Source: an uncultured Collinsella sp. | GTDB taxonomy: Bacteria > Actinomycetota > Coriobacteriia > Coriobacteriales > Coriobacteriaceae | Assembly: GCA_902467875.1 (NCBI GenBank) | Contig: CABQWP010000004.1 | Coordinates: 5,187 to 69,186, forward strand | Length of the DNA: 64,000 nt | Direction of reading: 5' to 3' | Shown here: piece after piece, positions 33,499 through 42,670 of the stretch | How the letters are laid out: the number at the start of each line of letters is the position of its first letter | Position numbering within the stretch: position 1 is the stretch's first letter | The notes under the pieces: model-generated | The model's input: the letters and a program-made list of their open reading frames with translations, nothing else | Told to the model about the DNA's origin: nothing | Database searches by the model: none | Made by a program: the position numbers and the translations under genes

Positions 33499-34639
33499 GT
33501 GGTTAAGGCACTCAAGATCGAGATATTCCTGCTATGCATGATTGTTCTTATCGGGCTTGCCGCGCGAAGCCGTCGCTCCTTGTTCTCGAGTACCCAGCAG
33601 CTTCTGTTTAGCATGCTGGGCTACACGTCTGCTGCCTACTTTCTTCGATATGATCTGGACGCTCTCGGACGGCGTGAGCACTCCTGTAGGCATCACGGCC
33701 AACTGGATTTCCAACGCGGTCTCGTTTTCGCTGTTCGCCATCGCGTGCCTCATTTGGTTTTTCTATTCCGAGACAGTGCAGGGCTCTCGCCTTTTGACCG
33801 CGCGCTATAGGGTGGCGCTCGTGACGTTGCCAACCGTATTGGTGGTCGTGCTGGCATTTACCAGCTACTGGACGCACGCTATGTTCTATATCGATGCGCG
33901 GGGCGTATATCGTCGCGGAGCGCTTTATATGATTCAACCTATCGTTAGCTACTGCTACATCATATATACGTCTTTGCATGCCTTTATTCAGACTCGAAAA
34001 GTCGAAAGTCTGCAAAAGAAGGCCATTTATCGCACCCTCGCCTTTTTTGCGGTTCCCGCTCTGGTGGGCGGTACCTTCCAGGTTTTGTTTTCGGTACCGG
34101 GCCTTTGCGTCGGTATAACGCTGAGCATCCTGCTGCTCTACATCATCTACCAGGAGCAGCTGATCTCGACCGACCCGTTGACTGGCCTCAACAATCGCAA
34201 CCGTTTTGAGACCTATATGCTGTCGCTCTTCTCAAATGTGGATCAGGCCGAAGATGTGTATCTGCTTATGATGGATGCCGACGGCTTTAAGCAGATTAAC
34301 GACCGGTATGGACATGTGGAGGGCGACCATGCTCTCCAGGTCATATCTGCTACGCTCAAAGAGGTCTGCTCGGCGTCTGGCGGCTTTATCGCACGTTATG
34401 GCGGCGATGAGTTCGTGGTGCTCCAGAAGGCAGCGGCGGAACAGGACATCATAGACCTGTGTTCGGCGATTAACGACGAGCTCGCTCGTGCCGAGGTGCC
34501 GTATCTGTTGCGGATGTCCATCGGCTACGCACGGGTTGGCGATGGTGTCGATACCTGGCAAGACTTACTTCGCGCTGCCGATGCGGAGCTCTACCGCGTC
34601 AAGGCCGAGAAAAAGAAAGCCGGCGTCCAGATACGCTAG
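33499..34639 (+). pseudogene. GGDEF diguanylate cyclase with transmembrane sensor, frameshifted
   Basis: Read with a +1 shift around 33640-33646, the locus encodes one protein: GTG start at 33499 (GAAGGGATGG upstream), several membrane helices, then a C-terminal GGDEF domain (STDPLTGLNNRNRF ... RYGGDEFVV) that would make cyclic di-GMP. The first frame gives MVKALKIEIFLLC...GYTSAAYF and then runs into unrelated sequence, while the second frame resumes at FDMIWTLSDGVSTP. One extra base in TTTCTT would explain it. A sequencing error, a real inactivation or a rare programmed shift cannot be told apart. The catalytic motif itself is intact. Confidence 0.72.
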
Positions 34640-34645
34640 AAAAAA

Positions 34646-34685
34646 GGGGCGCACGACCGTTGCGATGGTCGTGCGCCCCCTTTTT
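34646..34685 (+). terminator. Intrinsic terminator after the GGDEF gene
   Basis: GGGGCGCACGACC pairs with GGTCGTGCGCCCC around a GTTGCGAT loop and is followed by a run of T residues. The preceding A-run allows activity on the other strand as well. Confidence 0.85.
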
Positions 34686-34832
34686 GCGTTGACGGGGGCC
34701 ACCGGCCATAACGCCCAGGCGCGGTGCGGCAAGACGAGCGTCTGCCGCCGCGGCTCGGTACGAAATCAACGAGAACCAGTGCACTCCATTAAGCTGAAGC
34801 GTGCGAACGCCCTCTCTAAAAAGGTGAGCTCG

Positions 34833-35768
34833 CTAGGCTTTTTTGGGTTTGTTGACGATGATGATGCCGCCGCAGACCAACAGCAGGGCAACGATGACGG
34901 TAACGGGGCTCGTGCCAGCACCCTCGCCGAGCAGCAGTGCGCTCAGCAGCACACCAAAGACGGGGTTCATAAACCCAAAGACCGAGACGCGGCTGACGGG
35001 GTTGACGGCAAGCAGGCGCGACCACAGCGAGTAGGCGACCGCGGAGATAAGCGCCATGTAGATGATGAGCGCGATGGCGGGGGCAATCGCCGTGGGGGAG
35101 AGCGCGCCACCCATCAACAAACCGATGGCGGTGAGGACCAGGCCGCCGACCAAGAACTGCCACCCGGCAAGCAAGACGCCGTCGTGCTCGCGCGAGAAGA
35201 TACCGATCAGGCAGGTCGAAAGGGCACCCGCGACGGTGGAGGCCAGGATAAAGCCCTCGCCGTCGAGCGCAAAGCCAAAGGTGCCGTCCGCGCCCGAAAG
35301 GTTGACGAGCGCGACACCGGCAAAGCCCAGTGCGCAACCGAGTACCTTGGCCGCGTTGAGCTTTTCGGTGCGAAACGCCAGGGCGGCAAAGAGGATGGCT
35401 AGGAAGTTGGCGCTGGCCTCGATGATGGAGCTCGACATGGCACTGGCACGGGAGAGACCAAGGTAGAAAAAGAAGTACTGGCCGATGGTCTGGAAGAGCG
35501 ACAAGATGCAGATGGGCTTGATATCACGCGCTTGCGGAACGAGCGGTCGGCGCTGGGCCACGCTCATGCCAACAATGACCAGCATGCCGGCAAGCGTGAA
35601 GCGCAGACCCGCGAAGAGCAGCTGCGAGGCGCTGTCGTGCGCGGGAATGCCAAAGAGGCCGTAGCCGATCTTGATGCAGGGGAAGGCGGAGCCCCAGAGC
35701 GCGCAGCAAACGAGACAGCCCAGGATGAGTCCGGGCAGGGTGGCGAGATACGGCTTGCGGCTTTCCAT
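34833..35768 (-). CDS. DMT superfamily (EamA) exporter
   Basis: A 311-residue protein with ten transmembrane helices in two EamA repeats (for example LGCLVCCALWGSAFPCIKIGYGLF and the second copy beginning near VAGALSTCLIGIFSREHD). DMT/EamA proteins export metabolites such as amino acids. The ATG at 35768 has AAAGGA upstream; a longer frame to 35810 is unsupported. It lies between purL and the GGDEF gene without operon partners. Confidence 0.82.
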   Translation of the reverse strand: MESRKPYLATLPGLILGCLVCCALWGSAFPCIKIGYGLFGIPAHDSASQLLFAGLRFTLAGMLVIVGMSVAQRRPLVPQARDIKPICILSLFQTIGQYFFFYLGLSRASAMSSSIIEASANFLAILFAALAFRTEKLNAAKVLGCALGFAGVALVNLSGADGTFGFALDGEGFILASTVAGALSTCLIGIFSREHDGVLLAGWQFLVGGLVLTAIGLLMGGALSPTAIAPAIALIIYMALISAVAYSLWSRLLAVNPVSRVSVFGFMNPVFGVLLSALLLGEGAGTSPVTVIVALLLVCGGIIIVNKPKKA

Positions 35769-35796
35769 GATGTCCTTTCTACATGCGCGAAGCAAA

Positions 35797-35830
35797 AAAG
35801 AACCCGCCACCGGGCGTGCCGGTGGCGGGT
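35797..35830 (-). terminator. Intrinsic terminator of purL
   Basis: On the minus strand ACCCGCCACCGG pairs with CCGGTGGCGGGT (12 bp, 35802-35830) and is followed by TTCTTTTTTGC. It lies 38 bp past the purL stop. Confidence 0.85.
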
Positions 35831-35867
35831 GTTGTTACCCGAGGGGATTGTACCCGATGGGAACGTA

Positions 35868-38800
35868 TTAAGCGAAGTAGGCTACGCCGCTCTCAAAGAT
35901 CGGCATGAACTTGTCGCCGGGGACATGCTCGGGCACGTTGCGGTACAGGTTGTCGCCGCGACGCTCGGCATGGCCCATCTTGCCCAGGACGCGGCCGTCG
36001 GGGCTCGTGATGCCCTCGATGGCGAGTGCGGAGCCGTTGGGGTTGACGGAAAGATCCATGCTGGGCTTGCCGTCCTCGCCCACGTACTGCGTGGCGACCT
36101 GGCCGTTGGCGATAAGCTGGGCGAGCACCTCGTCGTTGGCGACAAAGCGGCCCTCGCCGTGGCTGATGGCGACGGTGTAGGGGTCGTCGAGGCTGCATTG
36201 CGACAGCCACGGGGACAGGTTGGACGAGATGCGGGTGCGCACCAGGCGGCTCTGATGGCGACCGATGGTGTTGAACGTCAGCGTGGGCGCATCGGGCGTG
36301 GCGTCGACGATGTCACCGTAGGGCACCAGGCCGAGCTTGACCAGAGCCTGGAAGCCGTTGCAGATGCCCAGCATCAGGCCGTCGCGGGCCTTGAGCAGGT
36401 CGCGGACTGCCTCGGTGACCTCGGGAGCGCGGAAGAACGCCGTGATGAACTTGGCGGAGCCGTCGGGCTCGTCACCGCCCGAGAAGCCGCCGGGGATCAT
36501 GACGATCTGGCTTGCACGGATGCGGCGGGCAAGCTCGTGGGTGCTCTCGGCGACGGCCTCGGGCGTGAGATTGTTGATCACGAAGGTGTCGGCCTCGGCA
36601 CCGGCGGCACGGAAGGCGCGGGCGCTGTCGTACTCGCAGTTGTTGCCGGGGAACACGGGGATGATCACGCGCGGGCGGGCGATCTTGGCCCCGCCGTACA
36701 CGTGGATATCCTTGGCGCGGAAGTCGATGGGCTCGACCTCGGGGGTCTCGCCGGCGCTGCGGTAGGCGAAGACGCCCTCGATGCCGCTCTCCCAGGCCTC
36801 CTGGAGCTCGGCGAGCTCGATGACCTCGGAGCCGGTGTCGATGACATAGCCCTCGACGGTGGTACCCAGGGGCTCGACGACAACGCCGTCGGCGACCTCG
36901 GGTAGCTCGGCGTCCTCGGCGAGCTCGACGATAAAGCTGCCGTAGAGCGGGGTGAAGAGGCTCTCCACGTCCACGTCCTCGGCAAGCTCGATACCGATCT
37001 GGTTGCCGACACACATCTTAAAGAGGCTCTCGGCGCCGCAGCCGTAGCCGGGCGTGGAGACGGCCAGGGCGTCGCCGGTAGCAGTGAGCGCCTCGACGGC
37101 GTCAAACGCGGCGAGCAGCTGCTGAGCATCGGGGCGGTAGTCCTCGCCGTAGGTGGCGGGGGCGATGCGGACGACGCGGTGCGTCAGGCCCTTGAACTCA
37201 GGGGAGACGGCGCGCGCCGCGCGGCCCACGGCCACAGCGAAGCTGATTAGAGTCGGCGGAACGTTGAGCTCGCCGGCCTCGTCCTCAAACGAGCCGCTCA
37301 TGGAATCCTTGCCACCGATGGCGCCGGCACCCAGGTCGACTTGGGCCATGAGGGCGCCCAGGACGGCTGCCGTGGGCTTGCCCCAGCGCTCGGCCTCGGT
37401 GCGCAGACGCTCGAAGTACTCCTGGAAGGAGAGATAGGCGCGCTTGTGCTCAAAGCCGGCAGCCACGAGCTTGGCGATGGACTCGACTACGGACAGGTAG
37501 GCGCCCGCAAACTGGTCGGCTTCCATCAGGTAGGGGTTGAAGCCCCATGCCATAGCGCTCGCCGTGGTGGTCTCGCCGTCCACGGGTAATTTGGCGACCA
37601 TGGCCGAGCTCGGGGTGAGCTGCGTCTTGCCGCCAAAGGGCATGAGCACGGTCGCGGCGCCGATGGTGGAGTCGAAGCGCTCGGAAAGGCCCTTGTTGGA
37701 AGCGACGTTGAGGTCGGTGACAAGCGAGGTCATGCGTTCGGCAAGCGTGGTGCCGGCCCAGCTGGGCTGCCACACGCTGCGGGCGCACACATGGGCGACC
37801 TGGTGCTTGGGCGCGCCGTTGGAGTTGAGGAACTCGCGGGATAGGTCGACGATGGCGACACCGTTCCAGGCCATGCGCATGCGCGGCTCGGCGGTAACCT
37901 CGGCGATAACGGTCGCCTCAAGGTTCTCCTCGGCGGCGTAGCCCATGAACTCCTCGACGTCACCGTCGGCGACGGCACAGGCCATACGCTCCTGGGACTC
38001 GGAGATGGCGAGCTCGGTGCCGTCCAGGCCGTCGTACTTTTTGGTCACGGTGTCCAGGTCCACGTACAGGCCGTCGGCAAGCTCGCCCACGGCGACCGAG
38101 ACGCCGCCGGCGCCAAAGTCGTTGCAGCGCTTGATCAGGCGGCAGGCGTCGCCGCGGCGGAAGAGGCGCTGCAGCTTACGCTCGACCGGGGCGTTGCCCT
38201 TCTGGACCTCGGCGCCCGAGGTCTCGATGGACTCGGTGTTCTGGGTCTTGGAGGAGCCGGTGGCACCGCCGATGCCGTCACGGCCGGTGCGGCCGCCCAG
38301 CAGGATGATCTTGTCAGTGGGGGCGGGGCACTCGCGGCGCACGTGGCTTGCCGGGGTAGCGCCCACGACGGCGCCAACCTCCATGCGCTTGGCCACGTAG
38401 CCGGGGTGATAGAGCTCGTTGACCTGGCCGGTGGCAAGGCCGATCTGGTTGCCGTAGCTGGAGTAGCCGGCGGCAGCGGTGGTTACGAGCTTGCGCTGCG
38501 GCAGCTTGCCCTCGAGCGTCTCGGACACGGGGACGGTGGGGTCGCCGGCGCCGGTGACACGCATGGCCTGGTACACGTAGCTGCGGCCCGAAAGCGGGTC
38601 GCGGATGGCACCGCCCACGCAAGTGGCGGCACCGCCGAAGGGCTCGATCTCGGTCGGGTGGTTGTGGGTCTCGTTCTTAAACAGGAACAGCCAGTCCTGG
38701 TCCTCGCCATCGACATCGACCTTCACCTTGACGGTGCAGGCGTTGATCTCCTCGGATTCGTCGACATCGGTCATGACTCCGGTCTTCTTGAGGTACTTGG

Positions 38801-39614
38801 CGCCGATGGTGCCCATGTCCATGAGGCAGACGGGCTTGGCGTCGCGACCGAGCTCGTGGCGCATCTCCATGTAGCGGTCGAAGGCCTGCTGCACCACGGC
38901 GTCATCGATCGTCACGTCATCCAGGACGGTGCCGAAGGTGGTGTGGCGGCAGTGGTCGGACCAGTAGGTGTCGATCACGCGGATCTCGGTGATGGTGGGG
39001 TCGCGATCCTCATCGCGGAAGTACTGCTGACAGAAGGCGATGTCCGCCTCGTCCATGGCAAGGCCGCGATCGGCGATAAAGGCGGCAAGACCGGCCTCGT
39101 CGAGCTCGCGGAAGCCGTCGAGCACCTCGACGGGCTGGGGCTCGGGGGTCTCCATGTACAGCGTCTCGGGCAGGTCGAGCGAGGCGATGCGCGCCTCGAC
39201 GGGGTTCACCACGTAGTGCTTGATGGCCTCGATGGCGGCTTCGTCTAGAGTGCCCGAGATCATATAGACCTTGGCGGAGCGCACGGCGGGGCGCTCGCCC
39301 TGGCTGATGAGCTGCACGCACTCGCTGGCGGAGTCGGCGCGCTGGTCAAACTGGCCAGGCAGGAATTCGACGGCAAAGACGGCGCCATCGCTTGCGGGGA
39401 GCTCGTCGTAGGTCACATCGACCTGGGGCTCGCTAAAGACGGTCGGCACGCAGGAGCGGAAAAGCTCCTCGTCGATGCCCTCGACGTCGTAGCGATTGAT
39501 GATCCTCAGGGCCTCGATGCCCTTGATGCCGAGAATTTCGGTCAGCTCGCCCTTGAGCTGCTGAGCCTCGACGTCGAACCCGGGTTTCTTCTCCACGTAG
39601 ATACGAGAGACCAT
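35868..39614 (-). CDS. purL: Phosphoribosylformylglycinamidine synthase, single-chain (PurL with PurQ-type domain)
   Basis: A 1248-residue enzyme of de novo purine synthesis that converts FGAR to FGAM using glutamine. The N-terminal and central PurL/AIRS-like domains show FLFKNETHNHPTEIEPFGGAATCVGG and GGRTGRDGIGGATGSS; the C-terminal class I glutamine amidotransferase domain has GNNCEYDSA, MIPGGFSGGDEPDG and the catalytic cysteine C1085 in LMLGICNGFQ. The fused form is typical of this clade and of some Clostridia. It is not next to other pur genes. The ATG at 39614 follows AGGAAGG; the frame stays open upstream to 39722. Confidence 0.94.
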   Translation of the reverse strand: MVSRIYVEKKPGFDVEAQQLKGELTEILGIKGIEALRIINRYDVEGIDEELFRSCVPTVFSEPQVDVTYDELPASDGAVFAVEFLPGQFDQRADSASECVQLISQGERPAVRSAKVYMISGTLDEAAIEAIKHYVVNPVEARIASLDLPETLYMETPEPQPVEVLDGFRELDEAGLAAFIADRGLAMDEADIAFCQQYFRDEDRDPTITEIRVIDTYWSDHCRHTTFGTVLDDVTIDDAVVQQAFDRYMEMRHELGRDAKPVCLMDMGTIGAKYLKKTGVMTDVDESEEINACTVKVKVDVDGEDQDWLFLFKNETHNHPTEIEPFGGAATCVGGAIRDPLSGRSYVYQAMRVTGAGDPTVPVSETLEGKLPQRKLVTTAAAGYSSYGNQIGLATGQVNELYHPGYVAKRMEVGAVVGATPASHVRRECPAPTDKIILLGGRTGRDGIGGATGSSKTQNTESIETSGAEVQKGNAPVERKLQRLFRRGDACRLIKRCNDFGAGGVSVAVGELADGLYVDLDTVTKKYDGLDGTELAISESQERMACAVADGDVEEFMGYAAEENLEATVIAEVTAEPRMRMAWNGVAIVDLSREFLNSNGAPKHQVAHVCARSVWQPSWAGTTLAERMTSLVTDLNVASNKGLSERFDSTIGAATVLMPFGGKTQLTPSSAMVAKLPVDGETTTASAMAWGFNPYLMEADQFAGAYLSVVESIAKLVAAGFEHKRAYLSFQEYFERLRTEAERWGKPTAAVLGALMAQVDLGAGAIGGKDSMSGSFEDEAGELNVPPTLISFAVAVGRAARAVSPEFKGLTHRVVRIAPATYGEDYRPDAQQLLAAFDAVEALTATGDALAVSTPGYGCGAESLFKMCVGNQIGIELAEDVDVESLFTPLYGSFIVELAEDAELPEVADGVVVEPLGTTVEGYVIDTGSEVIELAELQEAWESGIEGVFAYRSAGETPEVEPIDFRAKDIHVYGGAKIARPRVIIPVFPGNNCEYDSARAFRAAGAEADTFVINNLTPEAVAESTHELARRIRASQIVMIPGGFSGGDEPDGSAKFITAFFRAPEVTEAVRDLLKARDGLMLGICNGFQALVKLGLVPYGDIVDATPDAPTLTFNTIGRHQSRLVRTRISSNLSPWLSQCSLDDPYTVAISHGEGRFVANDEVLAQLIANGQVATQYVGEDGKPSMDLSVNPNGSALAIEGITSPDGRVLGKMGHAERRGDNLYRNVPEHVPGDKFMPIFESGVAYFA

Positions 39615-39798
39615 TGGTTCCTGCCTTCCTGATCGGTTGGGCGTACGGTACGGTATGCGGCAGCGGTCGGTTTGCGGGGTCTGCCCTGCGGTCGCCTTGA
39701 GCCACATGTTTGTAAACCTCACTATGATACGACAGCTCGCGGCGCGTTGAGGACGGCGAGGGTGCTACAGTGAAGCGCAAACAAGAGAAAGGCATCAC

Positions 39799-41361
39799 AT
39801 GGCATTCGTTTCACTCGCCATCATCGCGCTCGTGGCCTTTGCAAGCCCCTTCATCGCCTCGGCGATTCCCGGGAAACCCGTTCCCGAGACGGTCTTTTTG
39901 CTCGTGTTCGGCGCGGTGCTGGGACCCCATATGCTCGGCGTCATCCATGTAGATGCTGAGGTCTCGCTTGTGTCCGAGCTGGGCCTGGCCTTCTTGTTCC
40001 TGCTTGCCGGCTTTGAGATCGACCCCAAGAGCATCACGGGCGTCGAGGGGCGCTACGGCTTGGCGACGTGGGTCGTCACGTTTGGTATCGCCTGGCTTGC
40101 CGTGCGCTTTACCCCGTGGTTCTCAGTCAGTCATTTCGACGGTATCGCCGTGACGCTTGCCCTCACTTCGACGGCGCTCGGCACGCTCGTGCCCATCATG
40201 CGTGAGCGCTCGCTCACTGGCACGCGTGTGGGCGACTCGATTCTCGCGTATGGCACCTGGGGTGAGCTCGGCCCTGTGCTCGCCATGTCGGTGCTGCTGT
40301 CTGCCCGCACTGGCATCCAAACGCTCGTAATCCTTGGCTTGTTTGCGGTGGTTTGCGTGTTGCTGGCTGTGGTCCCAAGCCGCTCCAAGCGTGTCGGCAG
40401 CCGCTTCTTTGCGTTTGTCGAGGAACGCGCCGATACCACGTCGCAGACCTTCGTGCGCCTGACGGTGCTCATCCTGGTCACACTCGTGGCGTTCTCGGCC
40501 GTCTTTGATCTCGACATCGTGTTGGGTTCTTTTGCCGCCGGCTTTGTCTTGCGCTATATCATCCCCGAGGGCAACCATACGCTCGAGACCAAGCTCGATG
40601 GCCTGGCCTACGGCTTTTTGATTCCGGTATTCTTTACCGTATCGGGCGCAAAGATCGATCTGACGGCCGTGGCGTCGCGCCCGGGTCTGCTCGTGGGCTT
40701 TATCGTGGCGTTGTTGATTATTCGTGCCGTGCCCATTCTTATTTCTATGAGCATTTGTCCTGCGACGCGCGATGTGTCGGCGTATGGTCGCATTACCGTG
40801 GCCCTGTACTGCACCACGGCCCTGCCGATCATCGTTGCCGTGACAAGCGTTGCCGTCAACGCGGGCGCGCTGTCGCAAGATATTGCGTCGGTCATGGTCG
40901 CTGCCGGTGCCATCACGGTGTTCTTGATGCCGTTGCTCGCGCAGCTCTTCTACCGCGTGGTCGACGCCGCGCCGGTCGCCGCCGTGGCAGAAGTTGCCGA
41001 GCATCCATCCGATGCGCTCGACATCCTGCGCGCCCATCACGATTTGGCGAGCCTGCTCGCACGTGAGCACGAGCTGCTGACTTCGCATGGCCATGGTCGC
41101 GTATTCGAGGGCTTGCCTACGCTCGATACGATTGCCGAGCGTCTTTCCGCCGAGGCGGCGAGCGGCCACATCGATGCCCGCATCGTGGACGCGGCGCATC
41201 TTCTTGCCGATAAGACCTATGGTGATGAGGTCGACCCGTCCGAGCTGACCCCGCGCGAGCGTCGCCGCCTGGAGCGCGCCAAGCTCGCCGTGCGCGAATA
41301 CCGCCGCCGCATGTTGGAGCTCTATGCAAGAGAAGAAGCCGAGGACGACGACGGCAAGTAG
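39799..41361 (+). CDS. Cation:proton antiporter (CPA2/Kef-type)
   Basis: A 520-residue membrane protein with about twelve transmembrane helices, including FLFLLAGFEIDPKSI and the family GxxxxxPxxxx-type segments, followed by an about 120-residue cytoplasmic tail rich in Glu/Arg (residues 400-520). Members exchange Na+ or K+ for H+. There is no TrkA-N domain in the tail. The gene is followed directly by the 31-bp periodic repeat array. Confidence 0.85.
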   Translation: MAFVSLAIIALVAFASPFIASAIPGKPVPETVFLLVFGAVLGPHMLGVIHVDAEVSLVSELGLAFLFLLAGFEIDPKSITGVEGRYGLATWVVTFGIAWLAVRFTPWFSVSHFDGIAVTLALTSTALGTLVPIMRERSLTGTRVGDSILAYGTWGELGPVLAMSVLLSARTGIQTLVILGLFAVVCVLLAVVPSRSKRVGSRFFAFVEERADTTSQTFVRLTVLILVTLVAFSAVFDLDIVLGSFAAGFVLRYIIPEGNHTLETKLDGLAYGFLIPVFFTVSGAKIDLTAVASRPGLLVGFIVALLIIRAVPILISMSICPATRDVSAYGRITVALYCTTALPIIVAVTSVAVNAGALSQDIASVMVAAGAITVFLMPLLAQLFYRVVDAAPVAAVAEVAEHPSDALDILRAHHDLASLLAREHELLTSHGHGRVFEGLPTLDTIAERLSAEAASGHIDARIVDAAHLLADKTYGDEVDPSELTPRERRRLERAKLAVREYRRRMLELYAREEAEDDDGK

Positions 41362-41376
41362 TCGATACTCTCTCGG

Positions 41377-41608
41377 GGAAGCCGCGTCCCGCTTTGAAGG
41401 CTCGGAACGGGATGTGGTTTCCGAAACGGGGGCCGTTGGGAAACTGTGTCCCGGAATGGGCGCTCAGAGTGGGATGCAGTTTCCGCGAGAGATCCGTTGC
41501 GGAAACGGTATCCCAGAATCGGCGTTCAAAACGGGGCGCTCTTTCCGAAACATGGCCCTGAGGGAAGCTGCGTCCCGGTCTGAGTCGGAATTCCGGGACA
41601 CAGCTTCC
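41377..41608. repeat. Array of eight alternating inverted 15-bp units with exact 31-bp period
   Basis: Eight 15-bp units fit the consensus GGAARCYGYRTCCCG, alternately forward and reverse, starting at 41377, 41408, 41439, 41470, 41501, 41532, 41563 and 41594. Every start-to-start interval is exactly 31 bp, leaving 16-bp spacers. Spacers 3 and 5 resemble each other, as do 2 and 6, so the array can also be seen as four copies of a 62-bp unit, each with inverted arms. The units match the right arm of the 60067-60158 palindrome (GACGGGGCTTCC). No open frame follows the period. The gap 41362-41706 holds this array and a terminator. Confidence 0.85.
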
Positions 41609-41620
41609 CTTTCAAACAGA

Positions 41621-41668
41621 AGAAGGCGCGCTGCCTGCAGTTGATGCAGACGGCGCGCCTTCTTTGTT
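41621..41668. terminator. Bidirectional terminator between the antiporter and the SDR gene
   Basis: AGAAGGCGCGC (41621-41631) pairs perfectly with GCGCGCCTTCT (41653-41663), with an inner CTGC/GCAG stem and TTTGTTGG after it. It serves the convergent plus and minus genes. Confidence 0.8.
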
Positions 41669-41706
41669 GGACTATGTTGAGGCTGGGAGCTGAGGCTTGT
41701 GGTCCC

Positions 41707-42456
41707 TTAAGAGCGGGCGGCTCCGTCGACGGGGAGCACGGCGCCCGTGACGTAGGAGGACATGTCGCTCGCCAGGAAAACAAAGGCGTTGGCGACATCC
41801 TCGGGCTCGCCCATGCGACCCAGCGGAATGGTGGCGACGATGGGCTTAATAACCTCTTCAGGCAGGTTGGCGACCATGTCGGTTTTGGTTACACCGGGTG
41901 CTACGGCATTGACGCGAATGCCCATGGGGGCGAGCTCGCGCGAGAGCGACTGGACCATGCCGTTGACGGCAAACTTGGACGTTGGATAGCCGACGCCAGA
42001 GGGCTGGCCGTACTTGGCAACCATCGAGCTCGTGGTGGTGATGGTGCCGCCGTGGCCGGCCTCGGTCATGATCTTGGCGGCAGCTTGGTGGCCATTAAAG
42101 ACGGCGACGACGTTAAGGTCCATGACCTTTGCGAACTCCTCGGCCGTGTAGTCCAAGAGGGGTGAACGCTGGGAGATACCGGCATTGTTGACGACCGTGT
42201 CCAAGCCGCCCATGTCGGCTGCAGCCTGGGTAAAGGCCTCGGTCACGGCTTCGAGTGAGGTGAGGTCGCAGGAGCGGCCCCAGACCTTGGCGTCGGGATA
42301 GGCGGCTGTCAGCTTCTCAACGGCCGCATCGGCGGTCTCCTGACGCGAGCCAAAGACGGTGACGGCGGCGCCTTCCTCGATAAAACGGCAGGCGATGGCA
42401 TAGCCGATACCGCGCGTGCCTCCGGTGATGATTGCTTTCTTGCCCTCGAGCAACAT
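41707..42456 (-). CDS. fabG: SDR-family 3-oxoacyl-ACP reductase-like enzyme
   Basis: A 249-residue short-chain dehydrogenase/reductase. The NAD(P)-binding TGGTRGIG motif is at residues 11-18, NNAG at 88-91, the catalytic Ser around 141-142, and Tyr155/Lys159 in YPTSK. The closest family is FabG (3-oxoacyl-ACP reductase), but no other fatty-acid genes are nearby, so the physiological substrate may differ. AGAGGAAA precedes the ATG at 42456; a longer frame to 42528 is unlikely. Confidence 0.85.
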   Translation of the reverse strand: MLLEGKKAIITGGTRGIGYAIACRFIEEGAAVTVFGSRQETADAAVEKLTAAYPDAKVWGRSCDLTSLEAVTEAFTQAAADMGGLDTVVNNAGISQRSPLLDYTAEEFAKVMDLNVVAVFNGHQAAAKIMTEAGHGGTITTTSSMVAKYGQPSGVGYPTSKFAVNGMVQSLSRELAPMGIRVNAVAPGVTKTDMVANLPEEVIKPIVATIPLGRMGEPEDVANAFVFLASDMSSYVTGAVLPVDGAARS

Positions 42457-42608
42457 GGTATTTCCTCTCATCGCGGGCGGACATTCGCAGCACAGCGTAG
42501 CCGTAACTGGAATCGGCCGTGTTTGCATATCGGTGAACGGTAGCCCGCGTTACCGATGAGCGGCTCGCGCAAATGTGCTCTGCCGTTGTGCTTAGGGCAG
42601 GAGACAAA

Positions 42609-42640
42609 AGGGCTCCCGTCCCGCATCGGACGGGAGCCCT
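42609..42640 (-). terminator. Intrinsic terminator of hom
   Basis: On the minus strand AGGGCTCCCGTCC pairs with GGACGGGAGCCCT over 13 bp, followed by TTTTGTCTC. It lies 31 bp past the hom stop. Confidence 0.85.
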
Positions 42641-42670
42641 CAAAGCGTGTATTGCTAGGCGAGCGTTGAG

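Noticed and set aside
41377..41608. CRISPR array
   Set aside because: Units are only 15 bp, alternate in orientation, diverge between copies, and no cas genes are present; spacers resemble each other.
41324..41644. Open frame crossing the antiporter end and the 31-bp array
   Set aside because: The repeat period (31 bp, 62 bp) is not a multiple of three and the translation has no repeat; it begins inside the antiporter gene.
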